Source: Sequoia sempervirens (taxonomy: Eukaryota > Streptophyta > Pinopsida > Cupressales > Cupressaceae). Taken from it: a stretch of DNA of 64,000 nt. The notes below the pieces were generated by a model. It ran no database searches, was not told the DNA's origin, and saw nothing but the letters and a program-made list of their open reading frames with translations. Location of the stretch: assembly GCA_007258455.2 (NCBI GenBank), contig VDFB02000001.1:14033747-14097746 (forward strand), given 5' to 3'. Positions 58,921 through 64,000 of this stretch are shown here, in pieces; position 1 is the stretch's first letter; each line of letters begins with the position of its first letter. The position numbers and the translations under genes were made by a program.

Positions 58921-59763
58921 ATACTTTGTACAACACACCCAAACTATGTCACCTCCCCCATAGCACCACCTCGTCTTTAACAACACCACTAGGACCTTTG
59001 CAATGCCCCTAAAGGTTTTTTTTTTCATAACTTGGAAATTTGAAGTTAGCTTTTCAACTTCTAATAGGTGTTGAAAATATCTTTCCAATCCCTTCATTGT
59101 TATATAATTAATTTTTCTTCTACTTGCTATATATTTTTGAGATTTGTCTCCAAAATTATATTTTGCATCCTTTCAATATTTTTTTGATAAGGAATATCTT
59201 TTTCCCTCGATATTAAAATTTTGAAAACTTCTTAATAATTTATTGTAAAATCACAAATAAAATCAATGTACATGCAATTTTTTTCGTTGGCTTGGCTTTA
59301 AAAAAATCACCATGTGTTAAAAGCAATAAATTTAGGCTTATATAACACACACATTATACTTAAAACTTGTTATTTTTTGTGAAGGAATATTTCATAACAT
59401 TCTACTTTTGGGGAGTTTAATTTTTAGTTTTATATCAATTTTTGAGATTGTGAGGCATATTTATCTCTGTATTCTTAGGGCCACCTCATGATATAAACTA
59501 AATTCATCCTTTTAAGGACATTTGTAAGAAATCTATATAAGAACATTTTTTTATAAACATGCTAAGATAAGTTACCAAATCTGATTAAAGTTCCTTAGTT
59601 TGTATTTTTACAGCATAGTGTGCCTCTTTTTCTTGCCTATTTATAAAGTGCCATGGAAGTTGTGTAGGTGCCTTGTTTTTTTTATCATACATCTTTTCCA
59701 ATTCTATAATACAAAAACTAATTTCTTACACATAAAATATCTATAGTCATTTCGTGCTTTCAT
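58921..59763. other. No gene; matches 13386-14232 of copy A
   Basis: Non-coding in both copies, with small indels. Confidence 0.6.
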
Positions 59764-60066
59764 TCATGGCTTGGAAAAGAGACAATACAACCTAAAAGAG
59801 GATAGTTGATCTACCTCACCTTGATACAACCTAAAAGAGGAAAGTTGATCTACCTCACCTTGATACAATGAAGTAGTAAAAGTAGTTTTATGTTGATATT
59901 GAGAATTAATGAGCATTTGATTATGTGAGTAGCAACCTTCCATAAATGAGAAAATCTCATGACCTATAGCAAAATCAACAATGATATCAATATTGGATAA
60001 ATGAAAGCCATCCTTAAATGATGACTTATTAAGGTCCCTAAAATCTATATAATAATTTTGGAACAC
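59764..60066 (-). pseudogene. Ty3/gypsy reverse transcriptase fragment, copy B
   Basis: It matches 14233-14496: DFRDLNKSSFKDGFHLSNID, IGHEIFSFMEGC and HKTTFTT. It ends with a 39-bp in-frame tandem duplication (59785-59823 and 59824-59862), so LYQGEVDQLSSFR appears twice. The catalytic YxDD and all later pol domains are missing. Confidence 0.85.
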
Positions 60067-60519
60067 TTAGTTGAATCCAACTCTAACGCAATAACTTGGA
60101 AATTTATTGATCTCACACCAAGGTCACATATAGAAGGTCAAATAAGAATGAAACAATATATATCAAAGACATTGTAATTTATATAAGATAAAATTGGAAC
60201 AATATAAAACATGATTTATAAGAATGGAAGTTCATACATCGAAGACACATTTAACAAATTGATGTTTAATACAACTAGAACATGATGAAACATATACATA
60301 TATAAATACAATTAGCTTGTCCACTTTTAGTTCAAGACCACAAAATTGATATAACATAATTTATATGATGAAATTTTTTGCAATGACAATCATGGGGGAT
60401 TGAATTGATGTGAACCTGCAAAAATAATAAATGTAAGTAAATTAACTATATATTTTATGAGTCATTTAACTCCAAGTCATGCGAAAAATTGTAGAATTTA
60501 AATAAAGTTAGAAAAATAT

Positions 60520-62757
60520 ATCTTAGAAATTCCTTAAGGGGAGTTAAGTGGATGACTTAAGGGAACGTAAGACAATGAAATTAGAGTAGCTAAGAGGATG
60601 ACTTAAGGGGTCCTAATAGGATGGATTAAGGGGAGATACAAGAGCCTTGACTCAAAGCATGTGTCATGTGAGAAAAATATGAAATGACTTAAGGTGACAT
60701 AAGAGGATGGATTAAGGGGAGATACACATGAGCCTTGAATCGAATTCATGTGAGAAATTTAGCTATAATTAGAAGATGAATTAAGAGGGGGGTGACTTAA
60801 GGGGTCCTAAGACTCAGATGGCTTAAGGGGAAATATAAGATCCTTGACTCAAATTATGTGTCATGTAAGAAAATTAGTTCTATAATTAGGATATGTCTTA
60901 AAGGGTATGTAATCTAGGATGGCTTTAGGGGACCTAAGAGGATATGACTTAAGGGGACATGTAATCACTTCTAAACTTTTTATAAAATGAAAATGAATTA
61001 ATTAACTTTATATTTTGACTATAAATTAAATATATAGAACTATATAGTAACTTGTATTTATTCAAATTCCATTGTAACATCTACATCCTCTCTTTTTTAT
61101 AATGGATCCATAATGAAAATTGGATCTTAGAAATTCCTTACAAATAAAATATACATATTGAGTCATAACTCCAAGTAATGCGAGGAAAGAACAATTTAAT
61201 AAAAGTTAAAAATTTGGATCTTAGAAATTCCTTACAAATTCAAGTGATGCCTACTATAGGAAAAATTATCTACTATACTTTGTCATGATTTGTTGAATGC
61301 ACAAGTAGTGGTCACCAATGCCATCTAGCTATGGGAGACCTGAAATAAAAATGATTAACTATAATTTGGAAATGACTTAAGACTAATATAAGAAGATGGA
61401 TTAAGAAGATGAATGACTTAAGGGGATGCAAGAGGATGGATTTGGGATAGATGACAGGATGAATTAAAGGGTCTTAAGAGGATTGCTTAAGGGGAGATAC
61501 AAGATCCTTCACTCAAATTATGTGTCATCTGAGAAAATTAGTTCTATAAATAGGAGATGGCTTAATAGGGTACATAATGTAGGATGACTTAATGGGCCTA
61601 AGAGGATATGACTAAGGGGATATGCAATCAATTCTAAACTTTTTATAAAAAGACAATGAATTAATTAGCTTTATATTTTTACTATCAATTAAATGTATAG
61701 AACTATATAGTTACCTATATTTATTTAAATTCCACTGTAACATTTGTATCCTCTCTTTTTTGTAATGCATCTACTTTTAGGAGACTTGAAACAAAAATGA
61801 TTTAACTATAACTAGGAAATTACTTAAGAGTAACATAAGAAGATGGATTAAGGGGAGATACACATGAGGCTTGACTCTAAGTCATGTGAGAAATTTAGCT
61901 ATAATTAGAAGATGAATTAAGAGGGGGGTAAGAGGATGGCTTAAGGGGAGTTAAGAGAATGACTTAAGGGGACACAAAAGGATGGATTTAGGGTAGTTAA
62001 GAGAATGACTTAAGGGGACACAAGAGGATGGATTTAGGGTAGCTAATAGGCTAGATTAAGGGATCCTAAGAGGATGGCTTAAGGGGAGTTAAGAGAATAA
62101 ATTAATGGGATTTAAGAGAATGACTTAAGGGGGTGCAATAGGATAGATTTAGGGTGGCTAAGAGGATGACTTAAGGGGTCCTGAGAGGATGGATTAAGGG
62201 GATTTAAGAGAATGACTTAAAGGAATGCAAGAGGATAGATTTAGGATAGCTAAGAGGATGACTTAAAGGGTCATAAGAGGATTTCTTAAGGGGAGATTCA
62301 AGAGCTCTAACTCAAATTATGTGTTATGTGAGAAAATTAGTTTTGTAAATAGGATATGGTTTAAAAGGTTACATAATCTAGGATGACTTAAGGGGACCTA
62401 AGAGGATATAACTTAACGGGATATGCAATCAATTCTAAACTTTTTATAAAATTACAATGAATTATTTAGCTTTATATTTTGACTATCAATTAAATGTATA
62501 GAACTATATAATTACTTGTATTTATTCAAATTCTATCATATCATGTGCATCCTCTCTTTTTTGTAATGCATCTAGTTGTGGGAGACCTAAAACAAAAATG
62601 TTTAACTATAATTATGAAATTACTTAAAAGTAACATAAGAAGATGGATTAATGGGAGATACACATGAGCCTTGACTCTAAGTTATGTGATAAATTTTTAA
62701 CTATATAAATAGACTATCAATTAAATTTATACAACTATATACTTACCAATATTTATT
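60520..62757. repeat. Purine-rich CTTAAG minisatellite field, copy B
   Basis: Same structure as 14860-17141: 22-24-bp sub-repeats around GACTTAAGGGG and four AT-rich spacer blocks (near 60974, 61637, 62439 and 62690). The densest block (61929-62278) is about 45 bp shorter than in copy A, and a 55-base stretch near 61140-61195 has no match in copy A. Confidence 0.9.
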
Positions 62758-63818
62758 TATTCCATTGTACCATCTTCATCCTCTCTTTTTTGTAGCACAT
62801 CTATGATTGTTTCATGCTCAACCATAGAAAGTTCCCTTAACACTTTATTAGCAGGTTTCCCTTGCTATCTAACTAGTTTTATATTGGTTGCCATAATCAA
62901 ATGTGAGTAATGTATAATATTCTTATGTATTTCATAGTCTTCAAATGTAGGCAAACCATTCTTTCTTATTAGATATTTTCATAGCTAGGTGCCAATAAAA
63001 ATGACAAAATCAATTGGATACTTATAGTTATCACCATCCACTCTAGGATGTACCAAATTATGTCTTCTCTCAACACATTGAACCAACCAATACTCTATTT
63101 CCTCTACATTCCCCTCAGGTGCAACAACAACATACACATGTCCTACAAAAAAATATTTAATTCAATAAAGTGTGACATATAATTCGCATATAAAAATGCA
63201 TACGTATAAAATTATAAACATATTACAAAATAATGTAATAAAAAAAATGAATGAAAATACCTTTGTGTACAAGGTTTGAAACACAATCATAACCATCTTA
63301 TGCAAACACTTGATTATCTTCTTCAATAGTTGTTCCAAGGCTCTTTGTTTCCATTCTTCAACCCATTATGTATTTTCACACACTTCCCAATCACTTGCAA
63401 TACAAAATTGATAAGAACATGCAGGCTCCCTTGTCCATATTGTCCACGTGTTTACATTTGAACTCTTAAATGAATGCCATTTTGTTGATCCACTAATCGT
63501 TTCATAATCACGTCAAGTAAGAATATTCTCTTTTTCAAATAATCAAAAGAATTGTTGAATTATTGATTTCTCACTTGATCTTGTAGATAATTTTGTATTA
63601 CACCAATCTACAATTGCATGTGTATCTCTAAATTTTGTTGCATCCTTGAATTTTAGTTTCTCTCTAGAAAGAGCTCTTTTCACACATGTTCTAGCTCCAT
63701 CATCTTCTCTTTTTACCATGTCTAGCTTCAAAAAAATTCCACATGAGTTAGATATTATTTTCCTTGTGAGCTCCACATAACTAATAAAAAATTGATGTAG
63801 GAGCATCGAAACCTTCAA
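62757..63818 (-). pseudogene. Two-exon gene relic of unknown family, copy B
   Basis: Exon 1 is 63261-63818 (ATG at 63818) and exon 2 is 62757-63142. The candidate intron 63143-63260 has donor GTATTTTC and acceptor TTTTGTAG. Here the reading frame passes through the splice junction correctly (last G of exon 1 plus GA of exon 2 makes a Gly codon, then HVYVVVAPEGNVEEIEYWL). In copy A one base is lost before the donor, and a stop replaces the Glu before YWL. Stops shared by both copies (TAG and TGA near 62960, and TAG before CAAGGGAAACC) predate the duplication. The family was not recognised. Confidence 0.6.
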
Positions 63819-64000
63819 TTTTGGTTTTCTCTTTAAATTTTTTTATTTTGGTGTTTGCTTTGTCTAGTAATTTTAGCTTATGGTTGAATAATTGGGGGTG
63901 TGTTGTTTTTAATAGCTATCTTTGCCAAATTTCTTTTCACTCCTTAGTGTTTAAAAAAACTAGTTGGTTGATCATGTGGAAGGAATATGATATATGCAAA

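Larger units (their letters stand above)
53320..64000. other. Segmental duplication copy B (cut by window end)
   Basis: Colinear with 9592-18384. The extra length comes mainly from a 1.84-kb tandem duplication (55245-58920) absent in copy A. Confidence 0.9.

Overview
The window looks like nuclear DNA from a large-genome seed plant, probably a gymnosperm such as a conifer. This is inferred from AT-rich sequence packed with decayed, nested LTR retrotransposons with very long LTRs, a LINE insertion, a PPR-gene relic and intronless plant-type mTERF genes. I cannot name a species. Only two protein genes look intact: a pair of mTERF-family genes on the minus strand (10162-11328 and 53887-55053). 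Almost everything else is transposon, gene relic or repeat.

Layout. 1-9.6 kb: a MITE candidate, a PPR-gene relic, a coiled-coil ORF relic, a small LINE insertion with an 18-bp target duplication, a CT/AT microsatellite and two inverted copies of a 140-bp repeat. 9.6-18.4 kb: segmental-duplication copy A, holding mTERF gene 1, a 54-bp-arm hairpin, a Ty3/gypsy RT relic, a purine-rich CTTAAG minisatellite field and a two-exon gene relic of unknown family. 18.4-31.5 kb: decayed Ty3/gypsy material, a 4.03-kb solo LTR with a GATGG target duplication, a gag relic with a glutamine-rich repeat, and a minus-strand LTR fragment. 31.5-50.4 kb: one Ty3/gypsy (chromovirus-like) element with a truncated 5' LTR, decayed gag-pol and a 2.8-kb 3' LTR. 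It carries two later insertions: a complete gag-only Copia-like element (34091-37885, TSD AATAT), and a 4.65-kb insert bounded by 55-bp direct repeats that contains seven copies of a 230-bp repeat with a GGGCGCCC hairpin. 50.4-51.1 kb: a broken third mTERF copy that the gypsy 3' LTR abuts. 53.3 kb to the window end: duplication copy B, colinear with copy A but with an extra 1.84-kb tandem duplication.

How it fits together. An mTERF locus was copied at least twice locally, giving two intact copies and one pseudogene. Retrotransposons then accumulated between the copies and push them about 44 kb apart. By hand count the two intact genes differ at about 35 nucleotides, about 25 of them amino-acid changing, which suggests weak constraint or divergence in function. 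Many relics have stops where Gln or Trp codons are expected, as C-to-T decay of methylated repeats would produce. The best candidates for undescribed biology are the GGGCGCCC hairpin repeat array, the CTTAAG minisatellite field, the paired-arm hairpin and the unknown two-exon relic.
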